Shown in pieces: positions 1-5,025 of a stretch of DNA of 5,025 nucleotides. The notes under the pieces were generated by a model. That model saw nothing but the letters and a program-made list of their open reading frames with translations. It had not been told where the DNA came from and searched no databases. The translations under genes were made by a program, and so were the position numbers. The DNA comes from CAZVXI01 sp964631295 (GTDB lineage Bacteria > Planctomycetota > Phycisphaerae > Phycisphaerales > SM1A02): the NCBI GenBank assembly GCA_964631295.1, contig CAZVXI010000214.1, forward strand, positions 1-5,025. The letters are read 5' to 3'. Position 1 is the first letter of the stretch, and every line of letters begins with the position of its first letter.

Positions 1-8
1 CAGATCTC

Positions 9-785
9 ATGGCACTGCTGAAGGCGGATCAACTTGTCAAGTCGTATGGCGGGCGTCGCGTGGTCGATGGTGTTTCACTTGAAGTGAACGCGGGCGAGAT
101 TGTCGGGCTGCTCGGCCGGAACGGCGCGGGCAAGACAACCACGTTCCGCATGACGATCGGCATGATCACGCCTGAGGCGGGGCGCGTGATTTTTGAGAAT
201 CGTGATGTGACGACGCTGCCCATGTATCGCCATGCGCTCGCCGGGATGGGATACCTCAGCCAGGAGCCGAGCGTTTTTCAGCGCATGACCGTCGAACAGA
301 ATCTGCTTGCGATTCTCGAAACGCAGCGGCTGAGCAGGCAGGCCCGTCGCAGCCGGGCGACGGAACTCATGGAACGGTTCGGCCTGATGAAGAAGGCCAA
401 AGAGCTTGCCCGCACGTGCTCGGGTGGCGAACGCAGGCGGCTTGAGATCGCGCGTGCGCTGATCACCCGTCCGAAGATGCTGCTGCTTGATGAGCCGTTC
501 GCTGCGGTCGATCCGCACACGGTCGAGGAACTTCAGCACGAAGTCCGCAGGCTTGTCGAGGAAGGCATCGCGATTCTGGTGACCGATCACAATGTTCAGC
601 AGACACTTCGGATCTGTCATCGCGCGTACATCATTCATGAAGGCAGGAATCTTCGCGAAGGTACGCCACGCGACATCATCAACGATGAAATGGTGCGCGA
701 AGCGTATCTCGCGTCGACGTTCCGGGGTGATGAGTTCGACGAGCAGCACGAGCGTTTCAGCCAGCCGCACACACAGGCCAAGTGA
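9..785 (+). CDS. lptB: LPS export ABC transporter ATP-binding protein (LptB-type)
   Basis: This is the cytoplasmic ATPase that, in the LptB2FG complex, drives extraction of lipopolysaccharide-type lipids from the inner membrane toward the outer membrane. All ABC motifs are present in order: Walker A GRNGAGKTT (residues 36-44), Q-loop Q85 in GYLSQEPSVF, signature CSGGERRR (137-144), Walker B MLLLDEP (157-163, catalytic E162), D-loop VDPH and switch H194 in VTDHNV. The run SGGERRRLEIARAL, the DEPFAAVDP motif and TDHNVQQTL are hallmarks that separate LptB from generic ABC ATPases. The product is 258 residues, somewhat longer than the roughly 240 typical of proteobacterial LptB, the excess being a polar C-terminal tail after YLASTFRGDEF. 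Two positions differ from the E. coli family: Arg37 replaces the Walker A proline and Cys137 replaces the leucine of LSGGE. Only 8 bases lie upstream, so its promoter and any lptA/lptC partners are out of view. The LivF/LivG family is the main alternative but fits less well. Confidence 0.92.
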   Translation: MALLKADQLVKSYGGRRVVDGVSLEVNAGEIVGLLGRNGAGKTTTFRMTIGMITPEAGRVIFENRDVTTLPMYRHALAGMGYLSQEPSVFQRMTVEQNLLAILETQRLSRQARRSRATELMERFGLMKKAKELARTCSGGERRRLEIARALITRPKMLLLDEPFAAVDPHTVEELQHEVRRLVEEGIAILVTDHNVQQTLRICHRAYIIHEGRNLREGTPRDIINDEMVREAYLASTFRGDEFDEQHERFSQPHTQAK

Positions 786-870
786 TCATTCCGGCGAGAA
801 GTTGTCCGCGGATTCCGCAGCGGCAACGCGGGCACCCACTTCTGCGGCGCATGAGCGCCCTTACAGGGTG

Positions 871-947
871 GGAGGGTGTCGTCGTGCGTTGCTTCGTTCG
901 CACCCGGTCGGCCAAGGACTTGCCGACGGCGGCACCCTCTCTTTTTT
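871..947 (+). terminator. Intrinsic terminator of lptB with a branched stem
   Basis: Bases 872-885 pair with 926-939 over 14 positions, with two G-U wobbles in RNA, and G871 can add a wobble with T940. A T-rich tract follows immediately, including six T at 942-947. This is a classic Rho-independent terminator for the plus-strand lptB transcript, about 85 bases past its stop. The 40-base interior is itself structured: 884-888 can pair with 899-903, and 907-912 with 922-927, giving a three-way junction on a 12-bp basal stem (872-883/928-939). No matching U-tract exists in the opposite direction, so it should not stop ridA transcripts as an intrinsic terminator. The rest of the 786-964 intergenic stretch holds no gene I can support. 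Confidence 0.85.
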
Positions 948-964
948 ATTGAGGGATATCGAGG

Positions 965-1366
965 TCAGGCGCTACGGACGGCATCGACCTCGATTTCGAC
1001 CGCGGCATCAGCAAACAGGCCCGCGACCTGAACCATCGTCGCGCATGGCCTGATCGTGCCGAATCGCTCCCGGTGCGCCCGGCCGACAGCTTCGGCGTGA
1101 TCCATGCTTGTGATATACATCCGCGTGCGAACGACATCAGCCAGGGTCGCCCCGCACTGCTGCAATGCCCACTCGATTCGGTCGATGGCGATGAGCGTCT
1201 GCTGATGGGGGTCATCCGGCGCAAGCAGTTCGCCTGACTCAGAGACGGCCAGCGTGCCTGTGACGAAGATCAGGTTCCCAGCCCGCACTGCCCGGCTGTA
1301 GCCGACTTCTTCCTCCCAGCGAACCCCGGTGGAGACGCGCTGCCTTGCTGTTTGATCCTCGTTCAT
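965..1366 (-). CDS. RidA/YjgF/YER057c/UK114-family protein
   Basis: This is a 133-residue cytoplasmic protein of the RidA-like superfamily, which normally forms trimers with ligand sites between subunits. Supporting motifs are GYSRAVRAGNLIFVTGT (residues 22-38), the Q55/Q56-containing helix, DVVRTRMYIT (77-86), FGTIRPCATMVQVAGL (102-117) and the terminal strand VEIEVDAV (123-130). Canonical RidA hydrolyses reactive enamine/imine intermediates released by PLP enzymes such as threonine dehydratase, using an arginine equivalent to E. coli Arg105. In my alignment that position is Ala109, so imine deaminase activity is doubtful and the protein fits one of the arginine-less Rid subgroups of less certain function. 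I chose ATG at 1366. The in-frame TTG at 1372 overlaps the probable -10 box and would add only two residues. It converges on the lptB terminator and is divergent from the 1430 gene. The nearby PLP aminotransferase is suggestive but is not in the same operon. Confidence 0.9.
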   Translation of the reverse strand: MNEDQTARQRVSTGVRWEEEVGYSRAVRAGNLIFVTGTLAVSESGELLAPDDPHQQTLIAIDRIEWALQQCGATLADVVRTRMYITSMDHAEAVGRAHRERFGTIRPCATMVQVAGLFADAAVEIEVDAVRSA

Positions 1367-1371
1367 TGTCA

Positions 1372-1377
1372 AGCGTA
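1372..1377 (-). promoter_or_regulatory. Probable -10 box of the RidA-family gene, leaderless type
   Basis: Reading the minus strand, TACGCT matches the TANNNT -10 core and is followed by 5 bases (TGACA) and then the ATG at 1366. With normal spacing transcription would begin on or within a base of that ATG, giving a leaderless mRNA. I see no Shine-Dalgarno sequence and no convincing -35 hexamer at 16-18 bases. Confidence 0.55.
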
Positions 1378-1418
1378 GGCTCGCGGCAATCAGTTGCAGT
1401 TGCGCGTGGATGGCGGTC

Positions 1419-1424
1419 TACAGT
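1419..1424 (+). promoter_or_regulatory. Probable -10 box of the 1430 gene, leaderless type
   Basis: TACAGT is followed by 5 bases (CAGTG) and the ATG at 1430, so the predicted transcription start coincides with the start codon. The only -35-like hexamer, TTGCAG at 1394-1399, is 19 bases away, which is long for sigma-70. There is no purine-rich ribosome binding site. Confidence 0.55.
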
Positions 1425-1429
1425 CAGTG

Positions 1430-1867
1430 ATGGTGGATGCACAGCGCACATCGACGGTTGGCAGGCGACGTCTGGGCGGGCTGCTGGTCATCGCGATCAT
1501 CGCAGCGGGGCTCTGGTTCTGGGGGCAGTCGCGGGCATCGGCTCAGGTCGATTTCGTCCGCACGCGGATCGAAGCGATCTGCCGAGCGGTTCAGGCCGGG
1601 CAGCACGACATTGCACACTTCTTTGGTTCGGACGCTGAACGCGACCGCATCCTCCCGGTGTTGCGGGGCTTCCTTGACGCCCACGCGCCCGCCGAAGAGA
1701 CGGTTGAGATATCCGTCGAGCGCGGGCCGGCTCCGATGACGCCGAGTGTCGATGCGACGCATCACGCAACGCTTGTCGTCGCCAATGGGGAGATTCTTCA
1801 AATCAACGCTCATTGCAGCGACGATGCTGCGGCATTGGAACTGCTTGGGTACGTTCGCCCGCCGTGA
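1430..1867 (+). CDS. Hypothetical small exported or membrane-anchored protein
   Basis: I do not recognise this 145-residue protein. It has an N-terminal targeting segment: a basic stretch RRR at 12-14, a hydrophobic core LGGLLVIAIIAAGLWFWG (15-32), then QSRASA ending at residue 38. The Ala-Ser-Ala triplet at 36-38 resembles a signal peptidase I site, so the product could be released to the periplasm or stay anchored by the hydrophobic segment. The remaining roughly 105 residues look like a compact alpha/beta domain: a helix with C51, a second helix (RDRILPVLRGFLDAH, 71-85), then predicted strands VEISVER and HATLVVANGEILQINAHC. The arrangement loosely recalls NTF2/SnoaL-like domains, but that is a guess. 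Two cysteines (C51, C129) could form a disulfide outside the cytoplasm. I chose ATG 1430 because a -10 box ends 5 bases before it; an in-frame TTG at 1394 lies upstream of that box. It lies 21 bases before the aminotransferase gene, which appears to have its own promoter. Confidence 0.75.
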   Translation: MVDAQRTSTVGRRRLGGLLVIAIIAAGLWFWGQSRASAQVDFVRTRIEAICRAVQAGQHDIAHFFGSDAERDRILPVLRGFLDAHAPAEETVEISVERGPAPMTPSVDATHHATLVVANGEILQINAHCSDDAAALELLGYVRPP

Positions 1868-1876
1868 CCGCTCCGC

Positions 1877-1882
1877 TACAGT
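1877..1882 (+). promoter_or_regulatory. Probable -10 box of the aminotransferase gene, leaderless type
   Basis: TACAGT, the same hexamer as at 1419, is followed by exactly 6 bases (GGTCGC) and the ATG at 1889. Standard -10 geometry places +1 on the A of the start codon. It lies in the 21-base gap after the preceding stop codon, so this gene may be transcribed separately although it is closely spaced. A weak -35 candidate (TTCGCC, 1854-1859) lies 17 bases upstream. Confidence 0.6.
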
Positions 1883-1888
1883 GGTCGC

Positions 1889-2785
1889 ATGGTTGCAGTC
1901 TGGCTCAACGGCGCGTTTCTGGATGACCCCGCAGAAGCACGGCTTTCCGTGTTCGACGCATCAGTTCAGCATGGCGTCGGGCTGTTCGAAACGATGCTCG
2001 CCCACAACGGGCAGTTGTTTCGCCCCGGGGCGCACATCGATCGGCTTATTGATTCGGCAAAGATGCTCCGCCTGACCGAGCGACTGCGGCGCGGCCCGCT
2101 GGCTGAGGCGGCCCAGCATGTGGTCGCGAGGGCTGGCTTCGATCGCGCGCGTGTCCGAGTGACCGTCACCGGCGGCAATCTGAACATGATCGCATCGCGC
2201 ACGAGCGAGTCGCAGGATCCGACGATTCTCATTGTCGCAGAGCCGGCGACTGAATATCCACAGGAGATGTTCGAGCAGGGTGTCGTCTGCGCGCTGTCAA
2301 ATGCAGGGCGCAATCCGTTCGATCTGATGGCTGGTCACAAGACGATCAACTACTGGCCTTCGATCTCCGCGCTGGCGGAAGCCAATGCGCGGGGCGGCTC
2401 AGAGGCGATCTGGCTGACGGCGCTGGGTCATCTTGCCGGCGGGTCGGTGAGCAACGTGTTCATCGTTCGCGAGGGCGTGCTGGAGACGCCGCTCGCTCGG
2501 GGAGAGACTGACCCCGGAGCAGTGCCCTCACCTGTCCTGCCGGGCATCACCCGGGCTGCCGTGTTTGAGCTCGCAGCGGATGCGCACCTCGAGATCGAGC
2601 GCAAGATGCTCTCGCTGGACGACCTGCACGCGGCCGACGAGGTCTTCCTCACAAACTCGAGTTGGGGCGTGCTGCCGGTCATTCGCGTGGAAGACAAGTC
2701 GATCGGTGATGGCAGCGTCGGTGAGGTAACGCAGGCATTGCGGACAGCGCTCATGCAGATGATCGAGGATGAAACCTGTCAGTGA
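1889..2785 (+). CDS. Class IV (fold-type IV) PLP-dependent aminotransferase, BCAT-like
   Basis: This 298-residue protein belongs to the family of branched-chain aminotransferase (IlvE), D-amino acid aminotransferase and aminodeoxychorismate lyase (PabC). Visible signatures are VWLNGAFL at the N-terminus, SVFDASVQHGVGLFET (20-35), the phosphate-binding arginine R52 in HIDRLIDSAKML, the Schiff-base lysine K151 in GHKTINYW, SNVFIV (188-193), the phosphate-cup loop VLPGITRAAV (216-225) and DEVFLTNSSWGVLPV (250-264). KTINY is closer to BCAT (KTLNY) than to PabC (KHLNR), so transamination of a branched-chain or similar amino acid is the better guess, but substrate cannot be settled here. The glutamate expected just before GS.SN, which contacts the PLP ring nitrogen in characterised members, is Gly184 (LAGGSVSN). 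A segment rich in R/E/D/P (204-213) is inserted before the phosphate cup. The start at 1889 matches the family N-terminus. It converges with the 2793 gene. Confidence 0.9.
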   Translation: MVAVWLNGAFLDDPAEARLSVFDASVQHGVGLFETMLAHNGQLFRPGAHIDRLIDSAKMLRLTERLRRGPLAEAAQHVVARAGFDRARVRVTVTGGNLNMIASRTSESQDPTILIVAEPATEYPQEMFEQGVVCALSNAGRNPFDLMAGHKTINYWPSISALAEANARGGSEAIWLTALGHLAGGSVSNVFIVREGVLETPLARGETDPGAVPSPVLPGITRAAVFELAADAHLEIERKMLSLDDLHAADEVFLTNSSWGVLPVIRVEDKSIGDGSVGEVTQALRTALMQMIEDETCQ

Positions 2786-2796
2786 CGCCCGGTCAC
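2782..2796. other. Small inverted repeat spanning both convergent stop codons
   Basis: GTGAC and GTCAC form a perfect 5-bp inverted repeat around a 5-base loop (GCCCG, 2787-2791). The left arm contains the TGA of the aminotransferase and the right arm contains the complement of the TGA of the minus-strand membrane protein. No T-tract flanks it on either side, so it is at best a weak bidirectional 3'-end hairpin, and it may be chance. Confidence 0.25.
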
Positions 2797-3101
2797 CGTC
2801 GTTCGATCACACGGACGTTCTTCCGGCCGTCGTTGCGGGGCAGCACGCCGCGAATCTTCAGCAGGATGAAGTTCACGCCTGCGAGCACGCCAAAGACGAT
2901 TGTCGCGGCGCACAGGGCGAGCAGAAACAGCATCAGCAGTGGCAGGCCAACGACGACCAGGAAGACCAGCAGCGTTGCCCGCGTGATCCAACTCGGCTGG
3001 CGCGAGGCCGTCTGCCATGCGGAGGCGGCCCGCTGGGCGCCCTCGCTGGAGAATGTCGAGATGCGGTCGATGCGAATCATTGCTGGGTCTGCGATCATCA
3101 T
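2793..3101 (-). CDS. Hypothetical small membrane protein with hydrophobic hairpin
   Basis: I do not recognise a family for this 102-residue protein. Its layout is clear: a polar, amphipathic N-terminal part (1-41, including GAQRAASAWQTASRQPSW), a roughly 40-residue hydrophobic stretch (42-81) with G52 and P54, long enough for two closely packed membrane helices, then a basic tail (KIRGVLPRNDGRKNVRVIERR). Both ends would lie on the same side, and the basic tail suggests the cytoplasm. The open frame continues upstream to 3461, antisense to dnaE, but those first 120 codons read as a shadow of dnaE. The start is uncertain: ATG at 3101, an immediately following ATG at 3098, or ATG at 3080 (beginning MIRIDRIST), which would give 95 residues. 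It converges with the aminotransferase and is divergent from dnaE across 96 bases. It has no visible functional link to replication. Confidence 0.7.
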   Translation of the reverse strand: MMIADPAMIRIDRISTFSSEGAQRAASAWQTASRQPSWITRATLLVFLVVVGLPLLMLFLLALCAATIVFGVLAGVNFILLKIRGVLPRNDGRKNVRVIERR

Positions 3102-3113
3102 AGGTCCACCATG
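3097..3113 (-). promoter_or_regulatory. Possible -10 region of the small membrane protein gene
   Basis: On the minus strand two overlapping options exist. CATGGT (3113-3108) lies 6 bases before the ATG at 3101, which matches the spacing of the other genes here but lacks the first T of TANNNT. TATGAT (3102-3097) is a better -10 core; it would start transcription near 3090 and favour translation from the ATG at 3080 after about ten bases. I cannot choose between them from sequence alone. Confidence 0.3.
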
Positions 3114-3184
3114 TGATGGGAGAATCTCGCTGGGGATTTCACGGGCAGAACGTGTCGACTGACTGCACCCGATGGCCACGCGCG

Positions 3185-3190
3185 TACACT
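3185..3190 (+). promoter_or_regulatory. Probable -10 box of dnaE, leaderless type
   Basis: TACACT is followed by 7 bases (TGCCGCG) and the dnaE ATG at 3198, predicting transcription initiation at or one base before the start codon. No Shine-Dalgarno sequence precedes the ATG. No clear -35 hexamer is visible; CTGCAC at 3163-3168, 16 bases upstream, is a weak candidate. Confidence 0.55.
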
Positions 3191-3197
3191 TGCCGCG

Positions 3198-5025
3198 ATG
3201 GGCTTCGTACACCTGCATCTGCACTCGGAATACTCGCTGCTCGATGGTGGCAACAAACTCAGCGCGCTGGTTGAACGCGTGAAAGAACTCGGCATGGATG
3301 CCGTCGCTGTGACTGATCACGGCAACATGCACGGTGCGATCGAGTTCTACACGAAAGCGAAGGCTGCGGGCGTCAAGCCGATCCTCGGCATTGAGGCATA
3401 TGTCGCGCCCGGCGATCGCACGCATAAGAAAGCGACCGGTGTCGCCGACGGCGGGTTTCACCTCGTGCTGCTCGCCGAGAACGACGCTGGCTGGCGCAAC
3501 CTGCTGAAACTTTCGAGTGATTCATTTGTCAACGGCTTCTATCGCAAGCCGCGTATGGACAAGACAACACTTGAACAGTGGTCAGATGGGTTGATCGCGA
3601 TCAACGGCCACCTCGGGTCGTCAATTGCCTATCACCTGACGCGCTACGTTGCGACCGGCAACGAGGCGAACTGGGATGCTGCCTTCGAGGAAGCGCTCTG
3701 GCACAGAGCGACATTCGGCACAAACGAACAAGGCGAATCGCGATTCTTCATCGAGTTGCAAAGCCACGACACGCCTGAGCAGGATCGCATCAATCCGCAT
3801 CTTGTCCGGCTGGCAGAACAACTCAATCTGCCGATCGTCTGCGACAACGATGCGCACTTTCTGCGATCAGATGACTGGGACGATCACGATTCACTGTGCT
3901 GTATCTCGATGGGCAAGACGAAAGATGACTCGTCACGCCTGCATTACTCGCGGCAGCTCTATGTGAAGTCGCCCGCTGAGATGGCCGAGCGCTTTGCAGA
4001 GCATCCCGAAGCGCTGGCCAACTCCGTACGAATCGCAGAACGTTGCAACGTGGACATCGACTTCGATGCCAATCACGCGCCGGTGGTCGATGTCGTGCAC
4101 CCGGGCATCAGGCCCGAGTACGACCCGCAGCGCGATGGGCCCGATGTGACAGCATGGTTCAAGCAGTACTGCGCGGGGTTTGAACTCAAGCCGTTTGATG
4201 CCGAACGCGATGCGGACATGGACGCGGCGCATCTGAAGGAAGACTGCGATCGCGCGCTGCGCGACCTGTGCGAAGCGGGGCTCATCTGGCGGTACGGCGT
4301 TGATGGCGTGACCGACGAGATTCGCGCGCGGCTGGAACGCGAACTGCAGATCCTCGCGGACAAACTCATCAGCGCGTACTTTCTGATCGTCTGGGACTTC
4401 GTCAACTGGGCGCGGCAGCGCGGCATCCCCTCCAACGCGCGCGGCTCGGGTGTCGGCACGATGGTTGGCTATGTGCTCGGACTCTCAAACGCGTGCCCGG
4501 TGGAATACGGCCTGCTCTTCGAGCGGTTTACCGACCCCGATCGCAGCGAATACCCCGATATCGACATCGACATCTGTCAGGACGGCCGGGCTGCAGTCAT
4601 CGACCACGTGCGCCAGAAGTACGGGCACGTTGCGCAGATCATTACGTTCGGGCGGCTCAAGGCGCGGGCAGCGATCAAAGACGTCGCCCGCGTGCACGGG
4701 TTCTCGCCTGCAGATGGCCAGCGGCTTGCGAACATGGTGCCGAGTGAACTTGGCATCCGGATTGACGATGCGCTCGAGAAAGAGCCCGAGTTCAAGAGCG
4801 AATACGATGGCAATCCGATGGTGCGCAAAGTCGTCGATACAGCGCGCGCCCTTGAGGATCATGCCAGGCACGCAGGCGTGCATGCGGCGGGTGTCGTTGT
4901 GGCAACGCAGCCGCTGGATAATATCGTGCCGCTGTGCAAGGCAACCGGGAGCGAAGATATTATCACGCAGTGGGACGGCCCGACGTGCGAGAAGGTCGGC
5001 CTGCTCAAGATGGACTTCCTGGGCC
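3198..5025 (+). CDS. dnaE: DNA polymerase III alpha subunit, 3' end beyond window
   Basis: This is the catalytic subunit of the replicative polymerase; 609 codons are present and the frame is open to the window edge, against roughly 1,150-1,200 for complete family members. The N-terminal PHP domain keeps its metal-ligand candidates: H7 and H9 (HLHLHSEYSLLDG), D16, D40/H41 (TDHGNMHG), E66 (GIEAYV), H88, and D218/H220 (DNDAHFL). The polymerase palm follows, with the nucleotide-binding loop ARGSGVGT (414-421), LLFERFTDPDR, and the catalytic aspartates D456 and D458 in YPDIDIDICQDGR. The third, D606 in KMDFLG, lies just before the edge. ITFGRLKARAAIKDV and HARHAGVHAAGVVV are also typical. A segment around residues 300-350 (including AWFKQYCAGFELKPF) joins the domains and is longer than in E. 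coli. PolC is excluded because no exonuclease domain interrupts the PHP domain. The start at 3198 fits the family N-terminus and lies 7 bases after a -10 box. Confidence 0.97.
   Translation, partial: MGFVHLHLHSEYSLLDGGNKLSALVERVKELGMDAVAVTDHGNMHGAIEFYTKAKAAGVKPILGIEAYVAPGDRTHKKATGVADGGFHLVLLAENDAGWRNLLKLSSDSFVNGFYRKPRMDKTTLEQWSDGLIAINGHLGSSIAYHLTRYVATGNEANWDAAFEEALWHRATFGTNEQGESRFFIELQSHDTPEQDRINPHLVRLAEQLNLPIVCDNDAHFLRSDDWDDHDSLCCISMGKTKDDSSRLHYSRQLYVKSPAEMAERFAEHPEALANSVRIAERCNVDIDFDANHAPVVDVVHPGIRPEYDPQRDGPDVTAWFKQYCAGFELKPFDAERDADMDAAHLKEDCDRALRDLCEAGLIWRYGVDGVTDEIRARLERELQILADKLISAYFLIVWDFVNWARQRGIPSNARGSGVGTMVGYVLGLSNACPVEYGLLFERFTDPDRSEYPDIDIDICQDGRAAVIDHVRQKYGHVAQIITFGRLKARAAIKDVARVHGFSPADGQRLANMVPSELGIRIDDALEKEPEFKSEYDGNPMVRKVVDTARALEDHARHAGVHAAGVVVATQPLDNIVPLCKATGSEDIITQWDGPTCEKVGLLKMDFLG

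Noticed and set aside
75..770. 231-codon open frame antisense to lptB
   Set aside because: lptB has every ABC motif in its own frame. The antisense product has no recognisable motif and its length reflects GC-rich codon use.
846..859. GGCGC-ATGA-GCGCC hairpin as a terminator for the minus-strand RidA-family gene
   Set aside because: The stem is only 5 bp and there is no U-tract on the minus strand after it, so it is not a credible intrinsic terminator.
592..1053. 153-codon open frame overlapping the end of lptB, the terminator and the end of the RidA-family gene
   Set aside because: It runs in another frame through lptB codons, crosses the strong terminator hairpin and is rich in Arg/Ser/His with no domain. 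It is a shadow of GC-rich coding sequence.
1367..1372. TTGACA on the minus strand as a consensus -35 element
   Set aside because: It sits immediately before and touching the ATG of the RidA-family gene, so any promoter using it would start inside the coding region. TACGCT just upstream is a better functional element.
1394..1429. TTG start 12 codons upstream for the 1430 gene
   Set aside because: It lies upstream of the TACAGT box, and the extra residues (TTG to the codon before ATG) add no targeting feature. ATG 1430 fits both the promoter and the signal-peptide layout.
3102..3461. Upstream 120-codon extension of the minus-strand membrane protein
   Set aside because: It is antisense to the strongly conserved dnaE PHP region, so those codons are explained by dnaE. 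The membrane-protein character begins only after 3101.
4073..4459. Open frames antisense to dnaE (for example 4073-4459 and 4485-4883)
   Set aside because: dnaE is continuous and motif-rich across this span. The antisense frames are Ser/Arg-rich and without domain features.
1..5025. Mobile element, CRISPR array, tRNA, riboswitch or defence system
   Set aside because: I looked for terminal inverted repeats, regularly spaced repeats, transposase or integrase motifs and cloverleaf tRNA features and found none. The content is housekeeping genes.

Overview
The window looks like an ordinary chromosomal segment of a GC-rich, double-membraned bacterium. My best guess is a planctomycete of the Phycisphaerae type. 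The reasons are the LptB-type ATPase (lipopolysaccharide-type export, so an outer membrane), the flavour of the DnaE sequence (an ARGSGVGT loop and a YPDIDIDI catalytic motif), the absence of Shine-Dalgarno sequences, and several -10 boxes sitting directly against start codons. This assignment is from memory of family sequences, not from a search.

Layout: (1) 9-785 +, lptB-like ABC ATPase, followed by a strong intrinsic terminator (871-947) whose RNA can fold into a three-way junction. (2) 965-1366 -, a RidA/YjgF-family protein converging on that terminator. (3) A 63-base divergent promoter region (1367-1429) between ridA and (4) 1430-1867 +, an unrecognised small exported or membrane-anchored protein. 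(5) 1889-2785 +, a fold-type IV PLP aminotransferase (class IV, branched-chain-aminotransferase-like) that lacks the usual glutamate contacting the PLP ring nitrogen. (6) 2793-3101 -, a small hydrophobic-hairpin membrane protein converging on the aminotransferase with 7 bases between stop codons. (7) A 96-base divergent region, then (8) 3198 to beyond the end +, dnaE, the replicative DNA polymerase III alpha subunit, with 609 codons inside the window. No intergenic stretch exceeds 300 bases; the longest is 786-964.

The genes do not form one pathway. LptB powers envelope lipid export, DnaE replicates the chromosome, and RidA-family proteins and PLP aminotransferases are only loosely linked through reactive enamine/imine chemistry. 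I see no mobile element, CRISPR array, tRNA, rRNA, toxin-antitoxin or defence system. The most informative signal is regulatory: four of the five starts whose upstream DNA is visible (ridA, the 1430 gene, the 1889 gene and dnaE) have a TACNNT -10 box ending 5-7 bases before the ATG. That predicts leaderless mRNAs made from individual single-gene promoters.
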